Origin: Paenibacillus sp. FSL H8-0079
GTDB taxonomy: Bacteria > Bacillota > Bacilli > Paenibacillales > Paenibacillaceae
Length of the DNA stretch: 64,000 nucleotides
Assembly: GCF_037991315.1 (NCBI RefSeq)
Contig: NZ_CP150300.1
Coordinates: forward strand, 2,914,001-2,978,000
Reading direction: 5' to 3'
Both the position numbers and the translations under genes were made by a program. The notes beneath the pieces were generated by a model that worked only from the letters and a program-made list of their open reading frames with translations, did not search any database and was not told the DNA's origin. This document shows, piece after piece, positions 1 through 10,949 of the stretch (positions within the stretch are counted from its first letter, which is position 1; every line of letters begins with the position of its first letter).

Positions 1-1407
1 GGCAAGCTTCAGCCGGATGAAGGCAAGGTAGAGTGGTCCAAACGGATGCGTGTTGGTTATCTGGACCAGCATGCTGTATTGAACAAAGGCCAATCGATCC
101 GTGACATACTTCGCGGTGCGTTCCAGTATTTGTTCGACATGGAACAGGAAATGAATGATATGTATGGCAAAATGGGCGATGTGACTCCAGAGGAGCTTGA
201 ACAACTTCTTGAAGACGTGGGTACGATTCAGGATACACTGACGAACCAGGATTTCTACATGATCGACGCCAAAGTGGATGAAACCGCACGTGGTCTGGGT
301 CTGACAGATATCGGCCTGGATAAAGACGTCAATGATCTGAGTGGTGGACAGCGTACCAAAGTACTGCTTGCTAAGTTACTGCTGGAAAAACCTGATATTT
401 TGCTGCTCGATGAGCCTACGAACTATCTGGATGAATTGCATATCGAATGGCTGAAACGCTATTTGCAGGAATATGAGAATGCTTTTATTCTGATCTCTCA
501 CGATATTCCGTTCTTGAACAGTGTTATCAACTTGATCTATCACATGGAGAACCAGAATCTAACTCGCTATGTGGGCGATTATGATCATTTCCAGGAAGTG
601 CATGAGATGAGAAAACAGCAGCTTGAGTCGGCGTACAAACGCCAACAACAAGAGATTGCTGACCTCAAGGATTTTGTAGCGCGTAACAAAGCAAGTGTAG
701 CTACACGCAATATGGCGATGTCCAGACAGAAGAAGCTCGACAAGATGGATGTCATCGAGATCGCCAAGGAGAAACCGAAACCGCAGTTCAACTTCCGTGA
801 TGCAAGAACATCCGGCAAGCTCATTTTCGAAACCAAAGGTCTTGTGATTGGTTACAATGAACCGTTGTCCAGACCACTGGATCTGCGTATGGAACGCGGA
901 CAGAAGATTGCCCTTGTTGGTGCGAACGGAATCGGTAAAACAACCCTGATGCGCAGTATTCTGGGTGAAATTCAAGCTCTGGAAGGGACCGTTCAACGCG
1001 GTGAACATCTGGAGATTGGTTACTTCCAGCAAGAGATGAAGGATGCCAACTACAATACGTGTATTGAAGAGATCTGGCAGGAGTTCCCTTCCTATACCCA
1101 ATTCGAGGTGCGTGCTGCACTTGCGAAATGTGGATTGACTACAAAACACATTGAGAGCAAGGTAGCTGTACTAAGTGGTGGCGAGAAAGCTAAAGTGCGT
1201 CTCTGTAAGCTGATCAATAACGAAACCAACCTGCTTGTACTTGATGAGCCGACGAACCATTTGGACGTTGATGCCAAGGAAGAGTTGAAACGTGCACTCA
1301 AGGCTTACAAAGGCAGTATTCTTCTGATTTCCCATGAACCGGAATTTTATCGTGACGTGGTTACGGAGACGTGGAACTGTGAGTCGTGGACGACGAAAGT
1401 ATTTTAA
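1..1407 (+). CDS. yfmM: ABC-F family ATPase, YfmM type (5' end outside window)
   Basis: ABC-F proteins are soluble twin-ATPases that act on the ribosome rather than in transport. The frame is open from base 1, and the first in-frame ATG at 46 is internal, so the start and the first Walker A lie upstream. Visible are the first signature LSGGQRTKVLLA and Walker B LLLLDEPTNYLD, a Lys/Gln-rich inter-domain linker, the second Walker A GANGIGKTT, the second signature LSGGEKAKVRLC and Walker B LLVLDEPTNHLD. The sequence and the C-terminus ending ETWNCESWTTKVF recall Bacillus YfmM, a non-resistance ABC-F of unknown exact role. A terminator follows at once. Family assignment is firm; the YfmM orthology is from memory of that protein. 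Confidence 0.9.
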   Translation, partial: GKLQPDEGKVEWSKRMRVGYLDQHAVLNKGQSIRDILRGAFQYLFDMEQEMNDMYGKMGDVTPEELEQLLEDVGTIQDTLTNQDFYMIDAKVDETARGLGLTDIGLDKDVNDLSGGQRTKVLLAKLLLEKPDILLLDEPTNYLDELHIEWLKRYLQEYENAFILISHDIPFLNSVINLIYHMENQNLTRYVGDYDHFQEVHEMRKQQLESAYKRQQQEIADLKDFVARNKASVATRNMAMSRQKKLDKMDVIEIAKEKPKPQFNFRDARTSGKLIFETKGLVIGYNEPLSRPLDLRMERGQKIALVGANGIGKTTLMRSILGEIQALEGTVQRGEHLEIGYFQQEMKDANYNTCIEEIWQEFPSYTQFEVRAALAKCGLTTKHIESKVAVLSGGEKAKVRLCKLINNETNLLVLDEPTNHLDVDAKEELKRALKAYKGSILLISHEPEFYRDVVTETWNCESWTTKVF

Positions 1408-1445
1408 TAATACTAGAGAGCTTGCGAACAAGCTCGAAGGGTGAA

Positions 1446-1495
1446 AAAAGGCGCGAATTTTGCTTGCAAAACAGGCAGAACTCGCGCCTTTTCTG
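1446..1495 (+). terminator. Rho-independent terminator after the ABC-F gene
   Basis: An 11-bp stem AAAAGGCGCGA / TCGCGCCTTTT (1446-1456 with 1482-1492) encloses a 25-nt loop and ends in a T-run. It sits about 40 nt after the stop codon. Confidence 0.8.
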
Positions 1496-1533
1496 TATGG
1501 TTTTAACGAAAAATGTTTGAGTGGAATTCATAG

Positions 1534-1580
1534 TTGACATCTTTAATCAGGCAATAATATAATTCAGGAAAGCGATTACA
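1534..1580 (+). promoter_or_regulatory. Sigma-A promoter with cre box, for the GH43 gene
   Basis: TTGACA (1534-1539) and TATAAT (1558-1563) are separated by 18 nt. GGAAAGCGATTACA at 1567-1580 matches the CcpA cre consensus TGWAANCGNTNWCA at all but the first base and lies over the expected transcription start. This placement is typical of carbon catabolite repression. The leader to the TTG start is about 250 nt. Confidence 0.75.
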
Positions 1581-1591
1581 TATACATATTA

Positions 1592-1603
1592 GAAACCTGT
1601 TTC
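1592..1603 (+). promoter_or_regulatory. LacI/cre-like half palindrome
   Basis: GAAACCTGTTTC is a near-perfect palindrome of the same type as the perfect site 95 nt downstream. It may be a second operator for the same regulator; this is inferred from sequence only. Confidence 0.4.
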
Positions 1604-1686
1604 ACTGCATAGGGGCAAGGAAGATACGGTATTCCAAATGGGTATCATTGCACTTAGAAGGGAAGACGGGTCTTTTTTTGCTCTCG

Positions 1687-1704
1687 AATGAAACCGGTTT
1701 CATT
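1687..1704 (+). promoter_or_regulatory. Perfect 18-bp palindrome (LacI-family operator or cre)
   Basis: AATGAAACCGGTTTCATT reads identically on both strands. Its core TGAAACCGGTTTCA also satisfies the cre consensus in full, so either CcpA or a dedicated LacI-type regulator could bind. It lies in the leader about 120 nt before the GH43 start, where bound protein would block elongation. Confidence 0.6.
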
Positions 1705-1824
1705 AAAATAAGGAGGTGGACCTAGCTCGTTACTGACCGCTGGCTGCTGAGGACAGGCCGGACAACAACACTGCGCCTTCAAGAACCATGCTTTCATCTT
1801 CCATGCCAAAGGAGAGAATGAACA

Positions 1825-4800
1825 TTGGATAAACTCAGGAAACCCATGATATTCATGTTATCTGCAACACTTGCGCTATCCTCCGGACCGCTGATGCTGC
1901 CGAGTAAGGCATATGCCGATCTGAACAGTATACCCGCCACGTTGTTGCAGGACGATTTTACGGATGGGGATTTCACTGCATCACCTGCGTGGAACGTAAG
2001 CTCAGGCAATTGGGAAGTGATCGCGGACCCAACAGATGCGTCCAACTCCACGCTTTTCCAGAGCGATACCAATGAAGGCATCATCTCCACCGGAGACTCC
2101 ATGTCGGACATGACCGTGTCCATGCGCTTTTACACGGGAGCCGGTCAAGGGTATCCGGGAATATTGCCGCGGTTTCAGGATAAGAGCAACTTTTACTATT
2201 TTCAAATGCAAGTACCTAACAATAAACTCGTTTTCTCGAAAAGGGTAAACGGGACAGATACACCACTGAAAACGGTAGACTATGCGTTTGCCAAAGATAC
2301 ATGGTACACACTCAAAGTGGTGCTGTCGGGTACCTCCATTCGCGGGTATATCGTTGAAAACGGCTCCGATCGGTTGGTATTTGATCTGATCGATCCTACA
2401 TACGGGTCAGGTACAGTTGGCATTCGAAATAAGTGGCAGTCGGTCCATGCAGATGACGTGACCATCGCCGAGCAGCCGCCAGGGAACGATATTCAGCTCT
2501 CCATTGCCGAGCAGACGGCATCTTCGGTTTCCCTGCAATGGTCTGAAATTTCAGGTGCATCGAGCTATCGCCTCTATCGTTCCACTGCCCCTGAAGGCGG
2601 TTATTCCCTGGTAACCAATACGGGAACTTTGGGACACACGGATGAAGGATTAAGTGGGGATACGATGTATTATTACAAGCTTGCTTATGAATACGGAGGC
2701 CTCACCGAGTCATTATGGACTGCTCCGCTGGAAGTTCGAACGACAGCCGCAGCACCACAGGCTCCGGGCGAATTAAAGGCCGAAGCACTCAATGCCACGA
2801 GTGTGAAGCTATCTTGGCCCGCCGTGGACAAGTCAACTGGCTATCGCGTGGTTCGGGCCGAATCTGGAAGTGACCAGTATGAGCAGGTATACGAAGGGAA
2901 GGGGCTTGTTTTCATAGATGAGGGGCTTGAGCCCGGTAACAGCTACAGCTATCGTGTAACAGCCTATAACGCAGCTGGGGAGTCAGCATTCACTGTTGCA
3001 GAAGCCACTACGTATTCCATTGACTCTCCTGCAGCGTTTGCTGCCACAGCTGTGACGGATACATCGATCTCTCTGGGGTGGAACGACCTTTCTGGTTCTG
3101 ATGTAACGTATACAGTGTCCCGTGCAACTAGTGCAACGGGGACATATCAACAGGTGTACAGTGGCAAGGAAAGCAAGTTTAACGATAGTGGTCTGACGAT
3201 GGGTACGGGATATTTTTACATCATCCAGGCAACCGTGGATGGCGTCGTATCTCCAGCTTCTGCACCGTTGGGTGTTGCCACGATTCGTACAAGCATTACA
3301 CCAGGGCAACTGTGGCCGGATCTGGACGGTAAGCCGATTGATGCGCATGGGGCAGGCTTTTTCTATGATGAACAGACGGATATGTATTACTGGTATGGTG
3401 AATACCACAAGGGCGGCTGGCCAGCGGTTGGTGTGCGCGTGTATTCATCCAAGGATCTGATGAACTGGACAGATGGAGGTATGGCTCTAACGACGCTCCA
3501 ATCCATGGATGATTTTGACAATGACCCGTTGATTTCCGAATTGTATGCAGGACGCGAAGACAAGGTGGATATCTGGGCAGATATTCGCAAAGGACGGATT
3601 ATTGAACGACCAAAGGTCATCTACAACGACAAAACGAAGAAATACGTGATGTGGGCCCACATGGACGGCGACAAGGACCCTTATAACGATAATGCAAACT
3701 ACGGTAAAGCGCGGGCTGGTTACGCGATCAGCGACTCTCCGACAGGGCCTTTCGTGTATCAGAAGAGTTACCGAATGGACAGAACCCCCGAAGGAGAGAA
3801 AGATTACTTCCCAAGTGATGTGGGGATGGCTCGTGATATGACACTATTTAAGGACGATGACGGCACTGGCTATCTGATCTACTCCAGTGAGGAAAATTTG
3901 ACGCTGTATATCTCCAAACTGACTGAAGACTACAGTGACGTAACAGGGTGGCATAAGGAAGGACGAACGGATGACAAAGGCAATCCGGTACGTGATTCCA
4001 CCTATCAGGCGGAATACGGCGTCGATTACGTGCGTGTGTTCCCTGGAGGGCAACGCGAAGCGCCAGCGATGTTCAAGTATCAGGGTAAATACTATATATT
4101 AACCTCCGGAGCTTCCGGATGGGCCCCTAACGAAAACAAAGTGACGGTGGCGGACAATATTTTCGGGCCTTGGTCAACGCAGACCAATCCGTTTGTACGT
4201 ACGTTGCAAAGTGATCCCGATCCAGGCAAAGCATTTGGCACCCAGACCACATCCGTCATTCCGGTCGATCCGGAAAAAGGCAAATTCATTTACGTAGGGG
4301 ATACGTGGAACGGTGGCAATTTCTCGAATGACGCTGCAAAATACGTGTTCTTGCCAATTGAGTTTGGAATAGGCTCCGACATTGCGATCAAGTGGTATAA
4401 CAGCTGGACGCCTGACCTGCTGAATTCGATGGGCAAGGTGGATATCGCTGATCCGCTGCCAGAAGCTGTGGCGCTTGGCAAAGTACCCTCCTTGCCTACG
4501 ACATTGAATGTGCGCGACGGGGATGAACTGGTGTCAACGCCAGCAGTATGGACGATTGATAATCGGGCCATGACGGCGGAAGATTTTGCTAAGCCTGGAC
4601 CGCTCACGTTACAGGTAACGACACCGGAATATAACAACAAAAAACAGGCGGTTCGTGTAAACGTCATTCCAGAGAATACACTATATTTTGTGAATAGCGG
4701 AGGTTATGAAACGGCTGATTATAGTCTCATGGGTGCTTATATGAAAGGAACGCTTGCCAATCCGGGAACAGCGGATCAGATGTACGCTCCGGCAGAGGGA

Positions 4801-7035
4801 CGTAATTGGGGGTATGTCAGCCCAGATGCACTGGCATCCGGTTCGAATGGTGGGGATATATTCTCGACCGTGCGTTATCTGAACGGTGGCAATGTCAGCA
4901 ATTCTCCTAAAGGCACGGACTTAACCTATACATTTGATGTGCCGAATGGGACATACGACGTGTACGCCGGATTCAACGATCCGTGGACCAATGCATCGCT
5001 CAGAGCAAACTTCCTTATCAATGGCGCTAATACGGGTGCAGTCACTTTTACACCTGCCAGTGTGAGAGCGCACAAAGGCATTAGCGTGTCGGACAACAAG
5101 CTGGAACTGACCGTGCGCAACACGGCATCGCAGGACCCGATGATTAGTTGGATTATGATCGTTAAACCAGATGCGGCACCACCTGCCAATGACAGTGCTG
5201 GCCTCAATGCTGATGTGTTGGATTCAACGAGCGCAACGCTTCACTGGGATGCTCGTCTTGGTGCAGCAAGCTACAAGCTCTACCGCTCAGACCGTGAACA
5301 AGGAGAATATAGCGTGGTCTATAGTGGCAATTTGAGAGAATACAAGGACAGTGAGTTGAACCCCGGCACGGATTACTATTACAAAGTGGAAGCTTTCGAT
5401 GCTTCGGGGCAATCCGTGAGTGGTTTATCTTCCGCATATCAGGTGCTTACGGAACAGCAGACCGCTGCCGATATAGCTACAGGCATTACGGCACTGGAAC
5501 AGCCTTCCGCAGGTGCGAAGAAACTGAAGTTACCGGTAGTGCCGAAAGGTTTCACGGTGACGATCGCTTCCAGTTCGGTACCGTCTGTCATTCAAACTGA
5601 TGGAACGATCGTCCCGCCATCAAAGGAAACAACGGTACTACTTGCGTTGGAAATTACTCGAACTTCTGACGAAAGTAAAGCTCTGACTGAGCCTTTGACG
5701 GTGAAGGTGCCCGCATCTGTGCCTTCCTCCGGAGGCAACCCTGGTTCGGGCGGTAATTCAGGTGGTAATCCATCAAATGGTTCTGGCTCAAGCAGCAATG
5801 GTGGGCAATCAGGAAGTGGTAGCCCAGGTGGGGAGAATCCTGCATCACAACCTGAGGCACAGAAGGATCGTTCTGTTCTGGAGTTGCAGGGTCAGTCTGA
5901 CCAGAAGGGTGTAGTGCAGTCGAAAGTGGATGATCCCATGATTAAAGAGGCTTTTAAAGTTGCCCCTGCAACGGATGCGGGTCAGCGCTTGGTCGAACTT
6001 CGGCTGAAGCCAGTCTCGGGAGCAAATGCATATGAAGTGTCTCTGCCTGCCTCTGCGTTGTTGGATCAAGGTGAATCACATGTGTTCAACATCGTTACTG
6101 AGCTGGGGACGTTGGAGCTTCCTGCAACACTGTTAACCAAGGATGTGGTTGGTGATGGGACTACATCAATCCGATTGATGAGAACGGAGTTACCGCAAAC
6201 GTTAGCAGGTCGGCTTGGCACGCAGCATGGGGTTCAACTTGAACTCCAACTGGATGGTAAGGCTTGGCCATCAGGAAGCGAATTGGTGCTTCGTCTGCCT
6301 TATCAATCATCGCCAAATGCTCAGCAGGATCGGATTGTAGCGTTTGCCATTGACGCGAACGGTGTGGCAACCCCGCTGCCGCAAAGTCATTATGATTCAA
6401 ATACCGGGGAGATTGTATTTTCCGTAACGTCACTTACAGGGAATTATGCCGTTGTGTCTGTAGAGCAGACATTTGCAGATCTTTCAGAAGTGCAGTGGGC
6501 CGAGAAAGCGATGGAGGCATTGGCTGTCCGAGGCGTGATCGGTGCCGAGGTAAGCGGAGATTCCATCCAGTTGCATCCAAAACAGGAGATGACCCGCGGG
6601 CAATACGTGCAATGGCTGATGACAGCACTGGGCTTGAATACTGCTTCCGGGAATGCGTTCTCTGATGTAAACGAAAAAGCTTCGTACTATGAAGCAGTTA
6701 CAGCTGCGCGTTCGCTCGGCATCACCGGTGGTACCGGTGACGGGCGCTTCTTGCCAGAGTCCACGATCACCCGTCAGGAAATGATGACGTTGACAGTGAG
6801 AGCTCTTGCAGCGGCTGGAATGGTTGACTCCGAGATAGATGCAACAGATAGTCTCACACGTTTCCGCGATGCTTCCGAGATTCGCTCCTATGCCCGGGAT
6901 AGCGTGGCATTACTTGTGAATTTGGGCATCGCCAACGGGTACAACGGTGAGGTGAAACCTCTTGCCGAAGCGACCCGAGCTGAATCGGCTACGTTGCTAC
7001 ATGCGATGATGAGCAAACTCGTATGGAATAAGTGA
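1825..7035 (+). CDS. Secreted SLH-anchored multidomain GH43 glycosidase
   Basis: This 1736-residue exported enzyme probably trims galactose- or arabinose-containing plant polysaccharide at the cell surface. TTG start with GGAGAG eight bases upstream. Order: signal peptide ending near ADLNS (residue 32), a LamG-like sandwich (about 40-215), three FN3 domains (about 222-485), a GH43 five-blade domain (about 490-870; DAHGAGF and a later REAPAMFK segment fit the base and acid regions), a bacterial Ig-like stretch, a galactose-binding-like CBM (about 950-1115), another FN3, a Gly/Ser/Asn linker (about 1300-1342), a beta domain and three SLH repeats (about 1550-1736) that would bind pyruvylated wall polymer. 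The GH43 resembles the exo-beta-1,3-galactanase group (subfamily 24), but substrate is inferred. It stands alone, behind a cre box. Confidence 0.85.
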   Translation: MDKLRKPMIFMLSATLALSSGPLMLPSKAYADLNSIPATLLQDDFTDGDFTASPAWNVSSGNWEVIADPTDASNSTLFQSDTNEGIISTGDSMSDMTVSMRFYTGAGQGYPGILPRFQDKSNFYYFQMQVPNNKLVFSKRVNGTDTPLKTVDYAFAKDTWYTLKVVLSGTSIRGYIVENGSDRLVFDLIDPTYGSGTVGIRNKWQSVHADDVTIAEQPPGNDIQLSIAEQTASSVSLQWSEISGASSYRLYRSTAPEGGYSLVTNTGTLGHTDEGLSGDTMYYYKLAYEYGGLTESLWTAPLEVRTTAAAPQAPGELKAEALNATSVKLSWPAVDKSTGYRVVRAESGSDQYEQVYEGKGLVFIDEGLEPGNSYSYRVTAYNAAGESAFTVAEATTYSIDSPAAFAATAVTDTSISLGWNDLSGSDVTYTVSRATSATGTYQQVYSGKESKFNDSGLTMGTGYFYIIQATVDGVVSPASAPLGVATIRTSITPGQLWPDLDGKPIDAHGAGFFYDEQTDMYYWYGEYHKGGWPAVGVRVYSSKDLMNWTDGGMALTTLQSMDDFDNDPLISELYAGREDKVDIWADIRKGRIIERPKVIYNDKTKKYVMWAHMDGDKDPYNDNANYGKARAGYAISDSPTGPFVYQKSYRMDRTPEGEKDYFPSDVGMARDMTLFKDDDGTGYLIYSSEENLTLYISKLTEDYSDVTGWHKEGRTDDKGNPVRDSTYQAEYGVDYVRVFPGGQREAPAMFKYQGKYYILTSGASGWAPNENKVTVADNIFGPWSTQTNPFVRTLQSDPDPGKAFGTQTTSVIPVDPEKGKFIYVGDTWNGGNFSNDAAKYVFLPIEFGIGSDIAIKWYNSWTPDLLNSMGKVDIADPLPEAVALGKVPSLPTTLNVRDGDELVSTPAVWTIDNRAMTAEDFAKPGPLTLQVTTPEYNNKKQAVRVNVIPENTLYFVNSGGYETADYSLMGAYMKGTLANPGTADQMYAPAEGRNWGYVSPDALASGSNGGDIFSTVRYLNGGNVSNSPKGTDLTYTFDVPNGTYDVYAGFNDPWTNASLRANFLINGANTGAVTFTPASVRAHKGISVSDNKLELTVRNTASQDPMISWIMIVKPDAAPPANDSAGLNADVLDSTSATLHWDARLGAASYKLYRSDREQGEYSVVYSGNLREYKDSELNPGTDYYYKVEAFDASGQSVSGLSSAYQVLTEQQTAADIATGITALEQPSAGAKKLKLPVVPKGFTVTIASSSVPSVIQTDGTIVPPSKETTVLLALEITRTSDESKALTEPLTVKVPASVPSSGGNPGSGGNSGGNPSNGSGSSSNGGQSGSGSPGGENPASQPEAQKDRSVLELQGQSDQKGVVQSKVDDPMIKEAFKVAPATDAGQRLVELRLKPVSGANAYEVSLPASALLDQGESHVFNIVTELGTLELPATLLTKDVVGDGTTSIRLMRTELPQTLAGRLGTQHGVQLELQLDGKAWPSGSELVLRLPYQSSPNAQQDRIVAFAIDANGVATPLPQSHYDSNTGEIVFSVTSLTGNYAVVSVEQTFADLSEVQWAEKAMEALAVRGVIGAEVSGDSIQLHPKQEMTRGQYVQWLMTALGLNTASGNAFSDVNEKASYYEAVTAARSLGITGGTGDGRFLPESTITRQEMMTLTVRALAAAGMVDSEIDATDSLTRFRDASEIRSYARDSVALLVNLGIANGYNGEVKPLAEATRAESATLLHAMMSKLVWNK

Positions 7036-7060
7036 TGATACACCAGAATCGCAGCGTGTG

Positions 7061-7110
7061 AAAAAGAAGGCTTACTTTGTCCTGAAACACAGGTCGGAGT
7101 AAGTCTTTTT
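7061..7110 (+). terminator. Terminator after the GH43 gene
   Basis: GGCTTACT pairs with AGTAAGTC and CCTG with CAGG around a small loop. The structure is followed by five T. Confidence 0.65.
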
Positions 7111-7189
7111 GCGTTACCCTAACAGAGGTGGATTCGCACATATTGTTCCTTTATCAGCGAAACTGATAAATGTCATAAAATCATTGAAA

Positions 7190-7217
7190 TTGACCCTAAA
7201 CACCCGGTGTGTTAGGT
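7190..7217 (+). promoter_or_regulatory. Putative cysJI promoter with embedded inverted repeat
   Basis: TTGACC (7190-7195) and TTAGGT (7212-7217) could be -35 and -10 with 16-nt spacing. Between and across them lies the imperfect palindrome CCTAAACACC / GGTGTGTTAGG, placed where a repressor would block polymerase. A short hairpin TTATCAG / CTGATAA lies just upstream at 7151-7169. The -10 is weak, so the promoter call is tentative. Confidence 0.4.
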
Positions 7218-7294
7218 TTTAGAGAGAAGAAATTAAATTAATGTGATCATTTTAGTCGGAATTAAAATCGAAGCAATGCGCGAGGTGGCAAACA

Positions 7295-9130
7295 GTGGAA
7301 CTTCAAGTGACAAACAGCCCTTTTAATCAAGAACAAGTTGAACTGCTTAATCGTATTATTCCTACGTTGACCGATGGACAACGGACATGGTTGAGTGGAT
7401 ATATTGCAGCAATCCAGGCAAGCGTGACAATAACGGCTCCGGCTAACCTGGTACAGGCTGCACCAACTACAGGTATTGCGCCTGTCAGTGCTGCGCCAGT
7501 GTCTAGGGAAGTGACCGTGCTCTTCGGTTCACAAACCGGGAATTCCAGTGGCCTATCGAAGAAGCTGGCCAAGAAACTTGAAGAGCAAGGTCTTCAGGTA
7601 ACGTTATCATCGATGGGAGATTTCAAACCGAACGGACTCAAGAAAATTGAAAATCTCCTTATCATCGTCAGTACCCACGGCGAAGGTGAACCACCGGATA
7701 ATGCGATTCCGCTGCATGAATTCCTGAACAGCAAACGAGCTCCGAAGCTCGAAGGACTTCGTTACTCGGTGTTGGCTCTCGGAGATACCTCCTATGAGTT
7801 CTTTTGTCAGACAGGTAAGGACTTCGATAAACGATTGCAGGAGTTGGGTGGTACAGCTCTTGTACCGCGCGTGGACTGTGATGTTGATTTTGATGAAGCA
7901 GCTGCAGAGTGGATGAATGAAGTACTGGCGTCATTAAGCAGCACATCAGCTGCTGCGGGCACAGTAACGACTGAAGCTGTTACTGCTGCGGTGAGCGGCG
8001 GGGAATCCGAATATGATCGCACGAATCCATTCAAGAGTGAAGTGTTGGAAAATCTCAATCTGAATGGCAGAGGCTCGGACCGTGAAACACGTCATATTGA
8101 GTTATCCTTGGAAGGGTCCAACCTGGATTACGAGCCTGGTGACAGCCTTGGGGTATTTCCTGAGAACCATCCGCGCCTTGTCGATGAATTGATTGCAGCT
8201 ATGGGATGGAATGCCGATGAGCGCGTGACCGTGAACAAAAACGGCGATCAGGCATCTGTACACGAAGCGTTGCTGCGTTATTTCGAGATTACAGCCGTAA
8301 CGAAACCAGTTGTGGAACAGCTGGCGAAGCTGAATCCGGGAAGTGGACTTACAGCCCTGCTTGCAGATGATTCCGAATTCCGTACAGTCATGCACAGTTG
8401 CGACCTGCTGGATCTGGTTCAGGATTATAATCTGAAAGGCATTCCTGCCGGAGAATTCGTAGCTGCTCTTCGCAAAATTCCGGCACGACTATACTCCATA
8501 GCGAGTAGTTCGAAGTCTTTCCCGGACGAAGTTCATCTCACCGTTCGTACGGTACGTTATGAAGCACGTGGCAGAGAGCGTTACGGTGTATGCTCAGTTC
8601 ATTTGGCTGAGCGAATCGAAGCTGGCGACACTCTGCCTGTATATATACAACATAACCCGAATTTCAAGCTGCCTGAGAACCCGGACACGCCGATCATCAT
8701 GGTTGGCCCAGGTACAGGTGTAGCGCCGTTCAGATCTTTCCTTGGTGAGCGTGAAGAAACTGGTGCCGAAGGCAAGACATGGCTGTTCTACGGAGATCAG
8801 CATTTCGCTACCGACTTCCTGTACCAGACTGAATGGCAGCGCTGGCTCAAAGATGGTGTGCTCACGAAGATGGATGTAGCCTTCTCCCGTGATACCGAAC
8901 AGAAAGTGTATGTACAACATCGCATGCTGGAACACAGCAAAGAGTTGTACCAGTGGCTCCAGGAAGGTGCAAGCGTATATATCTGTGGTGACGAGAAAAA
9001 AATGGCACATGATGTGCATGCTGCGCTTACCACGATTCTTGAACAAGAAGGCGGCTTATCGCCTGAGCAGGCAGCGGAATATCTGACACGGTTGCAACAG
9101 GATAAACGTTATCAGCGGGACGTCTATTAA
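7295..9130 (+). CDS. cysJ: Assimilatory sulfite reductase (NADPH) flavoprotein subunit
   Basis: CysJ passes electrons from NADPH through FAD and FMN to the CysI hemoprotein, which reduces sulfite to sulfide for cysteine synthesis in the cytosol. GTG start with GAGGTGG seven to eight bases upstream; 611 residues, usual length. The N-terminal flavodoxin domain has the FMN loop FGSQTGNS (about residues 77-84) and [10 protein letters not shown]. The FAD domain shows RLYSIASS, and the NADP-binding part shows [12 protein letters not shown] and a C-terminal RYQRDVY, as in other CysJ. It is followed after 53 nt by cysI, clearly one operon. Confidence 0.95.
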   Translation: MELQVTNSPFNQEQVELLNRIIPTLTDGQRTWLSGYIAAIQASVTITAPANLVQAAPTTGIAPVSAAPVSREVTVLFGSQTGNSSGLSKKLAKKLEEQGLQVTLSSMGDFKPNGLKKIENLLIIVSTHGEGEPPDNAIPLHEFLNSKRAPKLEGLRYSVLALGDTSYEFFCQTGKDFDKRLQELGGTALVPRVDCDVDFDEAAAEWMNEVLASLSSTSAAAGTVTTEAVTAAVSGGESEYDRTNPFKSEVLENLNLNGRGSDRETRHIELSLEGSNLDYEPGDSLGVFPENHPRLVDELIAAMGWNADERVTVNKNGDQASVHEALLRYFEITAVTKPVVEQLAKLNPGSGLTALLADDSEFRTVMHSCDLLDLVQDYNLKGIPAGEFVAALRKIPARLYSIASSSKSFPDEVHLTVRTVRYEARGRERYGVCSVHLAERIEAGDTLPVYIQHNPNFKLPENPDTPIIMVGPGTGVAPFRSFLGEREETGAEGKTWLFYGDQHFATDFLYQTEWQRWLKDGVLTKMDVAFSRDTEQKVYVQHRMLEHSKELYQWLQEGASVYICGDEKKMAHDVHAALTTILEQEGGLSPEQAAEYLTRLQQDKRYQRDVY

Positions 9131-9183
9131 TTACCGGTCTAGCCGGATTGCATCATCCCGCAGAGACGAGAGGAGAAAGCAAC

Positions 9184-10905
9184 ATGGCTTATAATAACTT
9201 ACTTAACCCACAGCGCACGAATAGCGATGTGGAAGATATAAAGATCAAAAGTGATTACTTGCGCGGAAGTCTGACCGAAACGTTGGCTGATCGTATCACG
9301 GGTGCAATTCCCGAGGACGACAACCGTCTAATGAAACACCACGGCAGCTACATGCAGGATGATCGTGACCTGCGTAACGAGCGTCACAAATCAAAACTGG
9401 AGCCTGCATACCAATTCATGTTGCGTGTGCGTGCTTCCGGGGGCATTGTAACGCCAGAGCAATGGTTAATGATGGACAGTGTTGCACATAAATATGCGAA
9501 CGAGACGATTCGTCTGACCACACGTCAGTCTTTTCAACTGCATGGCGTACTCAAGTGGGATCTCAAGAACACCATTCGCGAAGTGAACGATTCATTGCTA
9601 AGCACACTGGCTGCATGTGGTGACGTGAACCGTAACGTGATGTGTAACCCGAATCCGAATCAGTCCGATGTGCATGCAGAAGTGTATGAGTGGGCATGTC
9701 AGGTGAGCAATCATCTGGACCCTCGCACGCGGGCCTACCATGAGCTGTGGCTTGATGGAGAGAAAGTGATTGATTCCCAGGATTCTGACGAAGAAGTTGA
9801 ACCGATCTATGGCAAAGTATATTTGCCACGTAAGTTCAAAATCGGCATTGCTGTACCGCCATCCAATGATGTGGACGTCTTTTCACAGGATCTTGGCTTT
9901 ATTGCTATTGTGGAGAACGGCAAGCTGCAGGGCTTCAACGTTTCCGTTGGCGGTGGCATGGGGATGTCTCATGGTGACTCCAAAACCTATCCTCAAGTTT
10001 CGAAAGTTATTGGGTTCTGTACACCAGAGCAAATGATTGATGTTGCAGAGAAAACAGTCATGATTCAGCGCGATCATGGTGATCGTGCGGTTCGTAAACA
10101 TGCTCGTTTCAAATATACGCTGGATGACCGTGGTGTGGAGTGGTTTATCGAAGAGTTGACTACCCGTTTGGGTTGGAAGCTGGATGTGGCACGTCCGTAT
10201 CATTTTGAGACTAATGGAGATCGATATGGTTGGGTAAAAGGCAATAATGGCAGATGGCACTACACGCTGTTCATTCAGAATGGTCGTGTAAAGGATGTTG
10301 ACGGCTATCCGCTCATGACGGGTCTGCGTGAAATTGCCAAAGTGCATACGGGTGATTTCCGTCTGACGGCGAACCAGAATCTGATTATCGGTAATATCAG
10401 CAGCCAGAAGAAGAAAAAGATCGAAGCACTCATTCAACAGTACAACCTGACCGATGGTGCGCATTACTCTGCGCTGCGCAGAAGTTCGATGGCTTGTGTT
10501 GCACTTCCGACCTGTGGTCTGGCAATGGCTGAGTCCGAACGTTACTTGCCATCTTTGATCGATAAACTGGAGCCAGTACTGGACGAAGCAGGGCTGAGAG
10601 ACAAAGAGATTGTCATTCGCATGACCGGCTGCCCGAACGGATGTGCAAGACCGATGCTTGCGGAGATTTCATTTATCGGTAAAGCGCCGGGTAAATACAA
10701 TATGTATCTCGGAGGCAGCTTCACCGGACATCGATTGAACAAGCTGTACAAAGAAAACATTGGCGAAACCGAGATTCTGGATACGTTGACTCCAATGGTG
10801 AACCAATATGCCAAAGAGCGCAATGAAGGTGAACATTTCGGAGACTTTGTCATTCGTGCAGGATATGTTCCTGAAGTGCTGGATGGTCGACAATTTCATG
10901 CTTAA
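9184..10905 (+). CDS. cysI: Assimilatory sulfite reductase hemoprotein subunit
   Basis: CysI carries siroheme and a 4Fe-4S cluster and performs the six-electron reduction of sulfite to sulfide. The ATG at 9184 has AGGAGA about eight bases upstream; an in-frame upstream start (9148) lacks such a site. The 573-residue product is near full family length. Visible features are the substrate-side arginine region [13 protein letters not shown], the repeat [12 protein letters not shown], and the cluster cysteines in [14 protein letters not shown] and [10 protein letters not shown], the C-x5-C and C-x3-C pattern of siroheme reductases. With cysJ it completes the enzyme. A terminator and a group II intron follow. 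Confidence 0.95.
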   Translation: MAYNNLLNPQRTNSDVEDIKIKSDYLRGSLTETLADRITGAIPEDDNRLMKHHGSYMQDDRDLRNERHKSKLEPAYQFMLRVRASGGIVTPEQWLMMDSVAHKYANETIRLTTRQSFQLHGVLKWDLKNTIREVNDSLLSTLAACGDVNRNVMCNPNPNQSDVHAEVYEWACQVSNHLDPRTRAYHELWLDGEKVIDSQDSDEEVEPIYGKVYLPRKFKIGIAVPPSNDVDVFSQDLGFIAIVENGKLQGFNVSVGGGMGMSHGDSKTYPQVSKVIGFCTPEQMIDVAEKTVMIQRDHGDRAVRKHARFKYTLDDRGVEWFIEELTTRLGWKLDVARPYHFETNGDRYGWVKGNNGRWHYTLFIQNGRVKDVDGYPLMTGLREIAKVHTGDFRLTANQNLIIGNISSQKKKKIEALIQQYNLTDGAHYSALRRSSMACVALPTCGLAMAESERYLPSLIDKLEPVLDEAGLRDKEIVIRMTGCPNGCARPMLAEISFIGKAPGKYNMYLGGSFTGHRLNKLYKENIGETEILDTLTPMVNQYAKERNEGEHFGDFVIRAGYVPEVLDGRQFHA

Positions 10906-10949
10906 ATGACCGGGTAAGATGAACGGAAGTTAAGACTGATTTAGGGCGG

